A stretch of DNA of 64,000 nucleotides from NCBI GenBank assembly GCA_030272155.1, contig CP126196.1:4333501-4397500 (forward strand), written 5' to 3'. The notes below the pieces were generated by a model that was not told the DNA's origin, did not search any database, and was given only the letters and a program-made list of their open reading frames with translations. Origin of the DNA: Tetradesmus obliquus. Taxonomy: Eukaryota > Chlorophyta > Chlorophyceae > Sphaeropleales > Scenedesmaceae. Below are positions 46,261 through 58,631 of the stretch, piece after piece. The first letter of the stretch is position 1. Each line of letters starts with the position of its first letter. The translations under genes were made by a program, and so were the position numbers.

Positions 46261-46852
46261 CTACAAAAGCAGCCTCACTGCCTGCTGCAGCTGGCCCAGG
46301 TCCTGCCTGCTCAGCTGCCAGAACCTGCCAAACTGCAGCACACCACATTCAGCCTCAGCAGCATCTGCTGCTGCCTCTGGCTCTGCTGCCGCTGCGTCCA
46401 CTGCTTCGGCATCAAGGATTTCATACGCTGCTGCCTCTTCCACTGCTGCTGGTGCTGGCTGCTCCGGCACCCTGCCAGCAGCAGCAGCAGCAGCAGCACC
46501 AGCCACTGCTGCAGCAACATCATCACCACCGTCAGCAGCAGCAACAGCAGCAGCAGCGCCCTGCAAAGCAGCCAGCAGCTCCCGAGGCTGTGCAGCACTA
46601 GGCAGGCTACCAATAGCACAAGCAGCCCAGCTAGTCACCCTGCGCCACTTTTGCCTATTCACACCACTGCTTGCAGGATCATCTCCAGCTGCAGCATTAG
46701 CAGGCAACCCGGTGTTGTGAGGATCAACCTGTTGTGTGTCATCCCTCTTGCGCTTGCGCAACACCTGCTGCTGCTGCAGCAGCTGCTGCTGCTGCTCAAC
46801 CACCTGCTGCAGCAGTACCTGCTGCTGCTCTAGCCACTGTGCACTCGAACCA

Positions 46853-46890
<38 letters not shown>

Positions 46891-48638
46891 AGTGCTGCCT
46901 GCCATTGGGGCTGCTAGCCGCCCTAGCTGCTGCAGCAAGCTGCTGACTGTATTGCTGCCGCTGCTGCTGCGGCCCTGCGCATTGGATCGGCCTGCTTTGC
47001 CGGCTGCTGGTGCCGGTGCAGAAGCAAGTGCAGCAGCAAGCAGCTGCTGAGCTTCTTGCAGCAGCTGAGCAGCAGCAGCTCCATCATCTGCTGCGTCTGG
47101 CGCAGCTGCTGCTGCTGCTGCTGCTGCTTCCCGCCTTGCTTGGCCAACAGCGGCCAGAAGCTTACTCAGCAGCAAAGCATCAGCTGCGGCTACACTGCTG
47201 GTGTGATCTGCTGCTGCGCTGCTGCCTTGCTGCTGCTTGCCTCTGCTGCGGCCGCTCCCAGAGCTAGCAGCTGCTCTGCTGCTGCCAGTAGCACCAGCAC
47301 CTGCATTGGCCTTTGGCTCTGCTGTGTTGGCCAGCAGCAGCTGCAGCCAGGCAACTAAGCACTGCCCCTGCTCTTCATGCTGCTGCTGCTGTGGGGCTTC
47401 TACAAGGTGGATTGCCATGGGCTGTTCTACACCTTGCTGCTGCTGCTGCTGGTCTTCCTGTGGGCTGCGGCACAGCCTGCTGACTGCTTCCTCCAGCAGT
47501 TGCTGCTTGAGCTGCGGGTACTGCTTGCTCAGAGAGGTGAGCGCTGCAGGGCACAGCAAGTACATTGCAGGTGAATCGCAGGTACATGGCAGGCACAGCA
47601 GCGGGTGTCAGCAGGGTATGTGAGTGATAGCGACAGTGCTGCACAGCAGGAGGGCTGTACGCTGAAGTTGGCAAGTCGCAAAGCTCACATTGCTGCAAGC
47701 AGGAGGCAGTCGGATGCGGCTTTCCATGGCAGGCATCAAAAGCTGCCAATGCAAAGCAGCTGTCCTTGTCACAAGCTACTGCCAACTGTCTTGACGATGC
47801 GCTGGCTGATGCACGGGCACTACAAGCACTGCGCCACAACCCCCTACCTGTATTCTGCGCTCTGCGTGCCGCACTACTGCTGCTGCTGCTGCCTTGCAGT
47901 AGCTGCAGCGCATCACCCCGCAGTAGCAGCGCAGCCAGCAGCGGCGTGTGGCTGGGTGGCAGTAGCCCTTTGAGCTCTGCCAGCAGCTGCTTGCGCTGCT
48001 TTCGGCCCTCTGAGGATTTGTAGCCAGCTGCAGCCCCTTGCTGCCCATCTGCAGCATCTTCTGGTCCTTCCTGCAAGTTGTCGTCCTCATCCTCATCTGC
48101 TGCTGCTGCTGCTGAGCCCTTGGCTGCTGCTGCCTGGCAGGAAACGTACACTGCTGCCAGGATGTCGAGTATGCGGCCGTGACAAGCCTGCAAGTGGTCG
48201 GCCTGGCGCTGCCTGCGGGCAACACAGCAGCAGCAGCAGCAGTGGGGGTAAGAGGCTGCCAGAATGTCGCAGTATGCGGCCGTGGCAGGCCTGCAGGTGG
48301 TCAGCCTGGCGCTGCCTGCAGTACACAAGAAATTGAAACGCATGTCCCAGTGTTTTTTTAATGTTACTTTCGATGGTGTTTGGGAGGAAAGAATAAACAG
48401 ACAGTGCAAGTGGAGTCGGTGCTGCGGCTGCTGCTGCTGCTGGCCAAATTGTGGCGCTGCGGCCGCTGCTGCCATGCCAGATGAACACTGCCGTAACCAC
48501 CATCAGCCAGAAGCAGCTGCTGACACTGCCAGGGCAGGCATATGCTGATGAACGTACAAAAGCTGCAGAAAAGCAGCACGCCAGCTGCCGCCCACCAGTA
48601 CTCCGCCACCAGCCAGTCCAGTGCCTGCTTGGCAGCCA

Positions 48639-48670
<32 letters not shown>

Positions 48671-49976
48671 CAACAACAGGCACAAAGCTTGAGACTGCAG
48701 GCAACAATTCAGCTGCCGCTCACCAGTACTGTGCCACCAGCCAGTCCAATGCTTGCTTTGCAGCTAGCTGCAGCGTGCTCAAGCTGGGCAGCTCGTTGTG
48801 TGTGGCCTCGTGCCGCACATCCACCAGCAGGCATGCAACACAAACTGCAAGTAGAGCTGCCGCTGCTGCTGCTGACGCTGGCCAGGCCATGGCGCTTAGG
48901 CTGCTGCTACCATGCCAGAAGGAATGCTGTTGTGAACCCCTCCAGCCAGAAGCAGCTGCCGCTCACCAGTACTGTGCCACCAGCCAGTCCAGTGCCTGCT
49001 TTGCAGCCAGCTGCAGCGTGCTCAAGCTTGGCAGTTCGTTGTGAGTTGCCTCGTGCCGCACATCTACCAGCAGGCGGGACAGTCCTGCAGCCTCTGCTAA
49101 AGAGTTGACTGAGAGTGCCACGCGGCCCTTCTGTTGAGAGTCAGCGATGCCGTTGACCATCCTGCAGCACAAAGATGGGGTTGTGTGGGTGTGTTCAACC
49201 GGCCACATCACAGACACCAAGTGAGAGTTGACTGACAGTGCCACGCGGCCCTTCTGCTGCGAGTCAGCGATGCCGTTGACCGTCCTGCAAGCAGAGGCGT
49301 GCAGATGTGCGGGATGTCAGGACTTTGTGAACTGCATGCTGCTGCAGGTGAGGCTGAGACAGCCAGATTGCAAGCTTCAAGTGTGTTACAAGCAATATGG
49401 AAGCAGGCTTGAATCAATGTGTTCACGCAGCTCCTCAACAACAGATACCCAGGTGAAGGTCACTCTTGGTACTGCAGGCAGGTTGGCAGGCTGGCACAGT
49501 AAACTTGCAGGACAGGCTGGAGCTCGTTACAGTGCTAGTTGGTGGAAGGCAGCATACCTCACGATGGTTGCTGAGTACTGCAGACGTATCTGCTGCTGCG
49601 AGACGCTGCTGGCAGCAGCTGGCCCAGTTCCTGCAGCTGCTGCTGCTGCAATAGCAGCACTGGCTGCTGCCTGGCCCCAAAAGGCGGGGTCGCACAGGGC
49701 TGTTTCCAGCAGCGATGCAGTGATGTCGACACCTAAAGGTACACGACCTCGTGCCCTCCATGCCTCCACCTGCAGCAACAGCAGTGCGAAGTGAGCTTGC
49801 CGGCCACCGCGAAACGGGTTTGCAGCACCGCAAACGATTTGTAGCAGTCAGAACCCAGGCTTGCGTACCCTACGGATGCCACGGCGTACGTTGGAGTGCG
49901 ATTGCGACAGCAGCCAGCTCTTCACGAGCTGCCACTCTTCCCAGCAGCACCAGGGCACTGTCCTGCCTGGTGCCAT
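46261..49976 (-). CDS. LAS1: LAS1-like pre-rRNA (ITS2) endoribonuclease
   Basis: Five exons keep phase to 720 residues: 49869-49976, 49558-49769, 48967-49161, 47848-48212 and 46261-47543. The first ~175 residues are the Las1 HEPN domain: TVPWCCWEEWQLVKSWL, VEAWRARGRVPLGVDITASL, RLQYSATIVRMVNGIADSQQ, LLVDVRHEATHNELPSLSTL and ALDWLVAQYW. The HEPN catalytic RX4H motif is R142-HEAT-H147, intact. LAS1 pairs with the polynucleotide kinase Grc3/NOL9 in the nucleolus and cuts ITS2 during large-subunit rRNA maturation. After the domain come an acidic stretch (DEDEDDNLQEG), a Gln-rich coiled coil, a basic RKRKRDD and long Ala/Gln runs. The last residues (LQFGRFWQLSRQDLGQLQQA) look folded. Four ghost exon copies lie in introns 2-3. 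Confidence 0.88.
48256..48325 (-). repeat. ghost copy of LAS1 exon 4 start with acceptor
   Basis: CTGCAG|GCAGCGCCAGGCTG and the next ~50 bases parallel the true exon 4 start at 48212 (QRQADHLQACHGRIL), then go out of frame. Confidence 0.85.
48584..48835 (-). repeat. two ghost copies of LAS1 exon 3 end with donor
   Basis: Copies at about 48715-48835 and 48584-48640 repeat the exon edge ending ALDWLVAQYW and its donor, true end at 48967. The nearer copy extends back through the RHEATHNELPS segment. Confidence 0.88.
49225..49289 (-). repeat. ghost copy of LAS1 exon 3 start with acceptor
   Basis: TTGCAG|GACGGTCAACGGC encodes TVNGIADSQQKGRVALSVNS against MVNGIADSQQ... in the real exon starting at 49161. 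Confidence 0.88.
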
Positions 49977-51607
49977 CTGTGGCTTGTTCAGTGGTGACCG
50001 CAGAGCTCCAAACAGTTTTACAGCAGCGTCAAGAGCAACTATTGGAAGTTTTTGTTGTGTTGGCAGGACCGCCAGGGCATCGCCCGAGATGTGTCACTGG
50101 TGCTGACAGTCATTGACAGTCAGGCTGGCCTGTCATCCACGTCCAGTGACATGTTCTGCGAGTCATTTTGTTGAGAGTCAGCAGACTCGGGCGTCAGAAA
50201 ATGCTGTGTAGAGCTGGATTGAAACAACTATTGCCTGGGCACTTCATGCTGCGCAATGAATTCCACATTGGTGTGCCGCGCTGTGCTGCATGGCATCCCA
50301 CACAGTGGATGGCTGTACTGCTAAGGCAGGACACACTGCAGGTGCAAGTCTTCACTGCTTGACTGCAGCTGGTGCCCCAGGATCAAGCGTGCCGGACGTG
50401 AATTGCCTGCCTGCAGTGTGGTGTCTTTTCTCACAGTTCATTGGACAGATCTTGCATGATGCCAGGCACTTGTGCATAGCATGCAAAGACGAGCGTGCAG
50501 TGCGACCAAGCAGCCAATACTTGTACTTGTTTGGCAGCATGTGGTTGCTGTGAACATGGATGGCATCCGCCAGCCTCAGCAAGCCCTTCAAATGCGCGAA
50601 GTGTGTCAAGCCAGACAGCATTACAAGCACCCCTTCACACACCACAACAGCAGTGCCACGATTGATTGCATAGGTATCACTATGTCTTCCGGCTGCATGC
50701 AGTGTGTCCGACTCCACCTGGGCAGGGCAGAGAACCAATGCTGCTGAACAGAACTCATTGGTCAGGGGGCAGTCGAGCACACACGTGGCAGGCTCCCACA
50801 ACTCGCGCTTGCATATAATTGGTGCTAAACAGCGACCAACATAAGTGCTTTTGAGGTCCAGTCAGGACACCATACCGCAAATGCAAAGACCGAAACTGCT
50901 GACAGTTCTCACTGTCTCGAGCCCACTTCCTCGTAAGCTGACAAGCCTGCAAACCTGCTATACGTTGAGTTGCGGTTAAATAAGCAGTCAACACCAAGAG
51001 GCGGACGGAAGAGCAAGTCTGTTGCAGGCTGACTTTGTTGCACGGCTTCGTAGAGCTTGCTAGTGCAGGCAACTGATGCCTTCCTTCAGCAGTGCCGCGT
51101 AGCACAGCTTCCACAGGCGTTGTCGGGCAAGGTGAGAGGCAACTGAGCAGACAAAAGTCGGACCGTCGCTGGCCGTGTAGCTTCCAGGCTGACAGGTGCT
51201 CTCCATGCTTATGAGTATGCTAGTTATGGCAGTGAAGAATCCACAGCATGCTATCGGGTCGGCCGCTGCCCTGGGTTGCCGCACAAGCACAGGCAGCAAA
51301 GTGGCACAGTGGCAGGGCATGTAATGCAGTGTGCTTGCTCGTGCAAAGCAGAGATGCCTAAATTTAGGTGGTCTGTGTGTGCTTCGGCACATGACCATGG
51401 CATACCGGCTTTGGGGCACATCACACCTGTACCCCTCAGACATGTAGTTGATGTCGGCAGGGTGGGTGGCACATGCCTGTCCTGCAGGAACGTTGCGCCC
51501 GGGGCGCTGTGCCCACCCGGGCATCTGCAGCTGCAGCTTAACCACGACTCGCCAGTCAGCTGCAATCAACCACAGGCGCAGCAGTTACACAGTGGCAGTG
51601 CGGCGCC
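49977..51607. promoter_or_regulatory. divergent intergenic region between LAS1 and RWP-RK genes
   Basis: 1.6 kb separate two start codons facing away from each other, so both promoters lie here. Frames up to 169 codons are present on the minus strand around 51060-51569, but they show no domain and I do not support them. Confidence 0.5.
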
Positions 51608-54600
51608 ATGGACGCGCACCTACCAGCTTCAGCAGCTGCTGCGCACGACGACCACGGCTGGCCAGACATGTCAGTAGCCTTGCAGGACGAGGACCACCAC
51701 CATGATGAGCATCACCCAGAGCCGCCTCACCTGGATGCAGCACAGCTGGCGCTGCTGCAGCACCATCACGATGAGCATGAGGCTTTTCACGAGCACTTCC
51801 CACATGAGCAGGACCCCCACACCGTGCACGACGAGCTTCATCACGAGCAGCAGCAGCTGCAGGCGCAGGACCTGCCGCACGGGCAGCAGCCGTACCATCC
51901 CCACCAACAGCAGCAGTTCCAGGACCAGCAGCAGGAGCAGCATCACCTGCAGCAGCAGGAGCCCCCACAGGAGCAGCAGCAGCAGCAAGGCGTAGTGCAG
52001 CATGTCGTGCTCACACCCGAGCAGCTGGCGCAGCTCACGGGCGCCCTGGGCAGCAGTGGCGGGGACCTTGCGGCTCTGTCAGGCAGCCTCGGCAGCAGTG
52101 AGCTGCTGCAGCGGCTGATGTCTCCTGCAGTGCAGGCAGGCCCGGAAGCAGCAGAGCACGAGCAGCACGGCGGCCAAGCACACATGCAGCTGCAGCATGC
52201 GCCGCAGCCAGGCGGCAGCACCTACATGGATGTCTTGCCAAGCAGTAGTGGCATGGACACACAGGCCGCAGCGCCAGAGCCAGGCATGCTACAGCAGGGC
52301 GAGCCAGCTGGCGCTGCAGTGGCGGGTGTAGCGGAGGCACCCCAGCAGCAGCAGCAGGCAGCGATGGCTGACGCTGGAGATGCAGCGATGATGCCGCAGG
52401 AGGTGCAGCAGGGCGTGAAGCGCAAGGCTGGTGAGTGATGCATTTGCAGCAATGCAAGCCAGTGTTGTGCTGTGTGCCTGCGCGTTGGTTTGTTGCAGTA
52501 CTTGACCAGGTACACGCAGGACCTTGGTAGTCATTTGCACCCGTGGCGCATTCGTCGCATACCCTGGTTGTGACTGCTGCAACCATGAGATGCGGGTGGT
52601 GTAGCTGCCAGATGTCAAGCATTCCTGCCAAACGGGTGCCCCTTGCGTTCTCGCGCTGGCCCCAACAGCCTCATCTCCTCTTGCCCTAGGCCTGAGACCG
52701 TGGCACCAATACCTGCGCACATCTGTGCTCGCTTCTCAGTGACGTCTACTGTATCTACTGCATCAGCTGTATCTACTGCGTTGCGTGCTGCCCCACAGGC
52801 GAGGCCGCACTAGATGCACCGGCAGCAGACGGCGAAGTGGCAGACATCCTGCTGGCCATGGCCGGCAACCCCAAGGAGGAGCAGCAGCGCCTGGCAGCAG
52901 CGGCAGCAGCAGCAGCAGGCGGCAGCATGGCCCTCGCTGCTGCTGCCAACGCCGTGGCAGGCAGCGCCGACTCAGCACTCCTGCAAGGCTTGCCAGCTGG
53001 CAGCTTGGGTGCTAGCACAGCACCCATGCTGGACATAAACGGCCAGCCGCATTTTTCGATAAATGTGGCACCGGGCGGGGCTATCACTGATGCAGCAGGC
53101 AATGTGCTGCAGCTGGCTGGGGCTGCTGGCTTGCAGGGCCTGCAGGGCCTGCCGCTGGGTATGCAGGGGCTGGGAGGGCATCAGGGCTTGCTGCAGATTG
53201 ACTTCAGCAGGCTGCAGGAGCTGCAGGCTGCTGCTGCTGTTGGACAGGGCTACGCTGCTACTGGTGCTGGGATGCCTGGGGTGCAGGTGCTGCAGCTGGT
53301 GCACCTGCCGGGTGGAGAGCTTGCGGCGGCAGTGGCGGCGCCGCAGCAGCAGCAGCAGGGCCTGCAGGACGATGGGTCTGCAGCGGCTGCAGGAGAGTAC
53401 GGCATGCAGCAGCAGCAGCAGGGTGATGACCAGCATGGGCAGCATGAGCTTGCAGGAGAAGATGATGGAAGCGATCGCCAAGCGAAAAGGATGCGGCTGG
53501 AGGGAGACGACCACCACCAGCAGCAGCAGCTGCTGCAGCAGCACGAGCAGCACGTCCAGCATGGCAGCATAGAAGGGCAGGAGGTGGCATTAGCAGGACA
53601 TGGGGCAGACGGCGACGTTGGGGGAGGTGTGGCTGGATTGGATGCAGCTGCAGCGGCAGCTGTTGCAAGCGGCGGCATGCAGCTGCACCTGGCCGGTCAG
53701 CTGCAGCAGCTGCAGCAGCAGCAGCAGCACGGCGGCGACCCCAACTCAGCTGCAACCGCGCTAGGCACTGTTGTGAATGTGAACGGTGTGAACATGCTGA
53801 TCCCTGCCGCGCCGCAGCTGCAGCTGCAGCTGGCTCCAGACGGCGGCATGCAGGAGCAGCTGCAGCTAGCCCTACAGCAGCAGGTGCACCTTGCGCAGAT
53901 CCCTGTCATGCCAGGCCTCTCTGGTGCAGTGCAGCTGCCTGCTGGTTTGACTGGCCTCACTGGGGCAACACCAGAGCAGCTGGCGCAGCTGCAGCAGCAG
54001 CTGCAGATCCAGCAGCAGATCCAGCAGCTGCAGCTGCAGCAGCAGCTGCAGCTGATGCAGCTACAGCTGGCGAGCCAGCAGGGTATCTTCATTGGGCCTG
54101 GGGGGAGGTTGGGGCTGGATGATGGCGGCGCCAGCCACATGGTGCGGCGGCACGGCGTGCTGCCGGAGCGCATGGTCACGCGCGAGATGCTGAAGCAGGT
54201 GCGTGCGTGAGGTTCAGGGTTGAGCATGGTGTTGGTTGGTGGACGTGGGTGGTGCTGTGCTTGCTGGGGTTGGTGACGCGTGGTCACGCGCGAGATGCTG
54301 AAGCAGCTGTGTGATTGGCGCTGCTGCAACACATGTTGCTGGACCCTGCCACCGTACCTCATCCCTGGCCCCAGGTGTTCAAGCTGCTTTTCAACGACGC
54401 TAAGCGCAGCTGTCACATGCACTGATTTCACAACACAACACAACACAACAAGTGACTTATCTTGACCCCTGCCTTTCCTCACTGTCTGCTGCCAGGTGTT
54501 CAACCTTCCCATTGAGGAGGCGGCCAAGCACCTAGGCATCGGCCAGACCATGCTGAAGCACTACTGCCGCAAGTTTGGCATCCCGCGCTGGCCCTACCGC

Positions 54601-57191
54601 AAGCGCCAGAGCGTGGTGCAGCTCATCTCCAGCATCGAGGAGTACTCGCAGGTGAGTAGTCAGTGCTTGGAGGCGCATGGTGTTGTGCAAAGCAGCCTGC
54701 CGTGCGTGTTTGGCCTGTTGCTGGCAGCGTGGCCTGTTGCTGGCAGCGTGCTGCAGCTCATCTCCAGCATTACTCGCAGGTGAGTGGGGGCGCTTTGGAG
54801 TAATGCGGCTAGTTGGCGGCAGCCGCTGCGCCGCTCTCCTATCGTGCAACAGTGGGGAGCGTGGTGCAGCTCATCTCCAGCATTGAGGAGTACTCGCAGG
54901 TGAGTGGGGGCCCTTTGGAGTAATGCGGCTAGTTGGCGGCAGCCGCTGCGCCGCTCTTCTATCGTGCAACAGTGGGGAGCGTGGTGCAGCTCATCTCCAG
55001 CATTGAGGAGTACTCGCAGGTGAGTGGGGGCGCTTTGGAGTAACGCGGCTAGTTGGCGGCAGCCACTGCGCCGCTCTCCGATCTTGCAACAGCGGGGAGC
55101 GTGGTGCAGCTCAACTCCAGCATCGAGGAGTACTCGCAGGCGAGTGGGGGTGTGCAGGCCTGGGTAGCCTCAAGGAGTACTGCTGCTGCTGTCAAAGCTG
55201 TGGCGGCTGCTCCATTCTGTGTCTGTCCTGCAGGACAAGCGCATGCGCAGAAGGCAGCGCTGGCCAAGCTGCGCAACTCGGTCTCTCCAGGTCGCTTGCC
55301 ATGTCGCAGAAACAGCATCCATCATTTTGGCTGGCTGACTTCATTGTATGTGGTTGCAATGCACGTCACGTGCCTTGCAGGACAACCCCATGAGCGTGGA
55401 GCCCGCGCTGGCCAAGCTGCACAACTGTGGCCGAGATAAATTGAAATTTGCAACTGCTTTGTAAATCCTTTGTTGCTTGGCTGCCTTGCTGCAGGACAAG
55501 CCCATGAGCGTGGAGCCTGCGCTGGCCAAGCTGCGCGGCTTCCTGGCAGCCATTGATGAGGACCCCAACGTGGACCTGGACGGGCCCATCAAGCGCCTGC
55601 GACAGGTGTGGGATGCGAGCTCTGTATCAATGGATTTGGTGTTGCAAGCCGCATGTTTGCGCAGTGTGGCTGTGTGGCGTGCTGGTGTGGTGTGGGTTCC
55701 AGCTTCCAGCCAAGTAACCATCAAGTGGTATTTCAAACATCTGCTGTACATCTGCCTTCACCACAGGCTTGTTGTCGTGTTTCCTGCTGCCCTCACTGCA
55801 GGCGTTTTTCAAGGAGGCCTACAAGGCGCGCATGAACGTCCAGCTGGACTCATCACCATTGATTGCTGTCGAAATGATTATGTTGCACCTGTGACGTACA
55901 TATGTTGCATCCATCTGCAGGCGTTCTTCAAGGAGGCCTACAAGGCGCGCATCAGATGCCAGCTGCCCAAACCCACAACTGCTCACTGCTTTGTTTTTTT
56001 GCTGCTGCCCCTGTGCCCCCCTGCAGGCGTTCTTCAAGGAGGCCTACAAGGCGCGCAGCAATTGCCAGAACAGTAGTCACACGTGCCATGTGCCTCAGAT
56101 GCAAACAAGCAGCTGTTGTTGACTTTGACGTTTTGCTGCAGGGGTTTTTCAAGAGGCCTACAAGGCGCGCACCAAACGCCACAACATTAGTCACACATGT
56201 TGTGTGCCTCGGATGCAAATAAGCAGCTGACTTGTTTGCTGCAGGCGTTCTTCAAGGAGGCCTACAAGGCGCGCATGCGCGGCAAGGGCGAGCCCGACGA
56301 TGGCCGGGGCCGCGGCGGCAGCGGCGGTGGGCCGGCAGGGCGCAACGGCGGCCGCACCGAGGCGTGGCTGGAGAATCTGTGCCAGGTGTGTCTGGGAGGA
56401 AGGAAATGGCGTGTCTGTGTGGATGTGGGGAGGGGAGGGGGCAGTGCTGGGTGTGCAGAAGGTGGTGGAGGGTGGAGCTCGAGGCGTGGCTGGAGAACCT
56501 GTGCCAGGGTGTGTGGGTGTGTAAATGGAGATGAAACTCTGGAGTGAGTGAGGTGATGAGGCAGGTAGTGGGTCTGGAGGGGTTGTAGGCCTCCTGGTGG
56601 GTGTAGGGATGGCATTGGCAGCTTCAGCTATTTTTTTACCGATCTGTGAGATCCGGTTGGCTTAGCTGCAGTCGTCAGCGTGCCTCAATCTGATCAGCTG
56701 TGGACTATTATCGCGCTGATGTGCACGACACTGTCCAGGGGTGGTGAGCGTGATGTGATGCTGCTGCCGCTGCTGCTGCTGCTGCTGCTGCTGCTGCAGG
56801 CCATTGTGGACTCTCATCCTGACCCGCCTGCTGGCGGCCACCACGATGGCGGGCTGGGCGGGGACATGGGCCATGATGCGGATGATGGCGAGTACGGCGA
56901 GGCAGCAGGTGCGGCGCTGTGTCGAGGTGTTGTTGTGTGCTGGTACAACATGTGTGATCTAGTATTAAAAATGATCCTCACTTGCATCATGTGTGACCTT
57001 GTGTTACGTTATGCGTGATCTCAATTGCATGCAGCTGAGCAGCTGGGCGCCGATGGCCAAGCAAGCAGGGGAAGCAGCTGGTGAGACAGCTGCATGCATG
57101 TCCATAAATGGCGCGTAGAGATTTGCTGGCCCTGCTCTGACTGTTTGATGTCCGGCGTTGCTGGTGCGCATCAGCCGAATGTGATTCATGA

Positions 57192-57258
<67 letters not shown>

Positions 57259-57634
57259 AGGCGCAGATGACCTGGCAGCGCTGGCGCAGCACCATGCAGC
57301 ACACCACCACCACCACCACCAAGAGCAGCGCGGTGACGCTGCAGCAGCAGCGGCGGCAGCAGCCGCAGCAGCAGCGCTGGATCCCAACGCCCTTGCTGCT
57401 GTGAGCATGGCGGCGGTTGCACAGCTGGCAGGTGTGGGTGGGGGCGACGGCATGGCAGCTGCAGCAGCTGCGGCAGCAGCAATGGGTGATGCTCACCTGC
57501 AGCACCACGTGCAGCAGCAGCATGAGCTGCAGCAGCAGCACCACCATGCAGGCATGGATGGCTCGCTGGTGGCTGCTGCTGCTCATGCACAGCAGATGGC
57601 TGCACTGGAGGCTGCGGCGGCTCACCAGGAGTGA
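51608..57634 (+). CDS. RWP-RK domain transcription factor
   Basis: Seven exons keep phase to 1,037 residues: 51608-52430, 52799-54198, 54496-54651, 55495-55605, 56245-56385, 56800-56908 and 57261-57634. The RWP-RK DNA-binding domain starts at the end of exon 2 (MVTREMLKQ) and fills exon 3 (VFNLPIEEAAKHLGIG ... CRKFGIPRWPYRK, residues ~742-793); the signature RWPYRK is 772-777. Upstream is a long Gln/Ala/Leu-rich segment typical of activation regions. Residues ~25-100 are extremely rich in His, Asp and Glu. A likely nuclear signal is DRQAKRMRLEGDD. A second His cluster is near residue ~930. No PB1 or NLP N-terminal domain is seen, so it fits the shorter RKD-like class better than NLP. Targets are unknown. 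Introns carry about 13 ghost copies. Confidence 0.9.
54270..54400 (+). repeat. ghost copies of RWP-RK exon 2 end and exon 3 start
   Basis: GGTCACGCGCGAGATGCTGA at about 54281-54306 repeats the exon 2 end (VTREMLKQ). CCCCAG|GTGTTCAAGCTGC at about 54374 mimics the acceptor edge of exon 3 (GTGTTCAACCT). Confidence 0.75.
54735..55142 (+). repeat. four ghost copies of RWP-RK exon 3 end with donor
   Basis: Units of ~120 bp end GAGGAGTACTCGCAG|GTGAGTGG at about 54900, 55020 and 55140, with a shortened copy near 54780; the true exon end is 54651. The copies share the intronic segment GTAATGCGGCTAGTTGGCGG, so exon edge and intron start were duplicated together. Confidence 0.95.
55226..55425 (+). repeat. 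two ghost copies of RWP-RK exon 4 start with acceptor
   Basis: TGCAG|GACAAGCGCATGCGC at about 55231 and TGCAG|GACAACCCCATGAGC at about 55376 precede the real exon 4 at 55495 (DKPMSVEPALAKLR). Confidence 0.88.
55793..56190 (+). repeat. four ghost copies of RWP-RK exon 5 start with acceptor
   Basis: CTGCAG|GCGTTCTTCAAGGA-type edges occur at about 55801, 55921, 56027 and 56140 (the last reads GGGTTTTTCAAGAGG) before the real exon 5 at 56245. Each encodes FFKEAYKAR or a close variant. Confidence 0.93.
56478..56516 (+). repeat. ghost copy of RWP-RK exon 5 end
   Basis: GAGGCGTGGCTGGAGAACCT with following GTGCCAG repeats the EAWLENLCQ donor edge that truly ends at 56385. Confidence 0.85.
57194..57258 (+). 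repeat. (CTG)n run abutting the exon 7 acceptor
   Basis: About 22 CTG units run directly into the CAG of the 3' splice site of RWP-RK intron 6, taking the place of a polypyrimidine tract. Confidence 0.9.
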
Positions 57635-58631
57635 CCACATCACTGGCTGCCCAAGCAGTGTGTGCTGCAGCAGAGAGTCTGGCTCCTTGGAAATGGGCTT
57701 TGGAAATGGGCTTTGGAATTGGGATTCAAAGGCAGTGACATGAATGCTGTGATGTGGCTGGCACTGTAGATGGCTGCGCTGGAGGCTGCAGCGGCTCACC
57801 AGGAGTAGGAGTGGGTCGCTGGCTGCCCATGCAGGGCATACGTGTGTGCCTGGGTCACAGAGTGTCGGACGCACTGGGAAGGGGCTCGATTTGAGGCAGT
57901 TACGTCTCAGCTGTGGTGCGACTGGCCTGACAAGCAGCTGTGCTGGTTTGCGGTCAGGGTGTTGGCACATTGCTGGCAGCAGCTAGCTTGCTGGGTTATC
58001 TGGTGCTGTGGGGTGCAAGCGCGCACTGCACTGCGGCATCAAACTGCTGATGTGCAGCTATTTTTACTGTGTTGGTTGCCAGGTGTTCCAGTGCCAGCCT
58101 TGTGATGTGATGATCTGCTGTGTTGGGTAAATTTTCGACTTTATTTGCTCTGTGCAATGTTTGCGTCGACTCCGGCCACTACTTGCGTACTTGGATGTCG
58201 AGGACTGTGTTAAAACTGTGTTTTAGGTGCTTCTCAGGCAGCGGGTGATCAGGCTTGCACGGGTACTGCTTGCTGCACCAAGCCAGCTGGCTGACTGCCC
58301 GAAAAGGCGGCAATGTACTCACGTGATGATGATGTGCTGCCTGCCTTCATGTGGTCGCCGTTTGAACAAATTATTCCCTCTACACTGAATGCATCTACAT
58401 CGATGCGCGACACCAGGCCTGCTGGGCAGGTTGCTTTGGTCCGAGGAAGCGCCAAGGTTAGGGACCAAATGCACGCCTCGTAACGCCGAACTTCGGAGCT
58501 GGAGCATCCATTCTGCACCTGGACCTCCAAACGCCGCACCTGCTGCTTGCTTTGGTCTGCAGGCGCTGTTTAGCAACTTTGGAACGTTGTGAGGTGCCAG
58601 GTCCGATCGTGTCGATTGGATTGGACAAGAC
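57635..58631. other. intergenic upstream of the DGAT2-type gene
   Basis: Apart from the terminal-exon ghost copy, no gene is supported. The promoter of the DGAT2-type gene should lie in the right half. Confidence 0.5.
57768..57812 (+). repeat. ghost copy of RWP-RK terminal exon end with stop
   Basis: GATGGCTGCGCTGGAGGCTG through CACCAGGAG and a stop repeats the last ~40 bases of exon 7, about 170 bases past the true stop. Confidence 0.85.

Noticed and set aside
51060-51569. 169-codon minus-strand frame between LAS1 and RWP-RK
   Set aside because: No domain, no credible splice sites and no conserved composition; it is in a divergent promoter region.
57035-57080. A 46-base segment with acceptor and donor between RWP-RK exons 6 and 7
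   Set aside because: Including it shifts the frame and gives a stop at once in exon 7; skipping it keeps phase.
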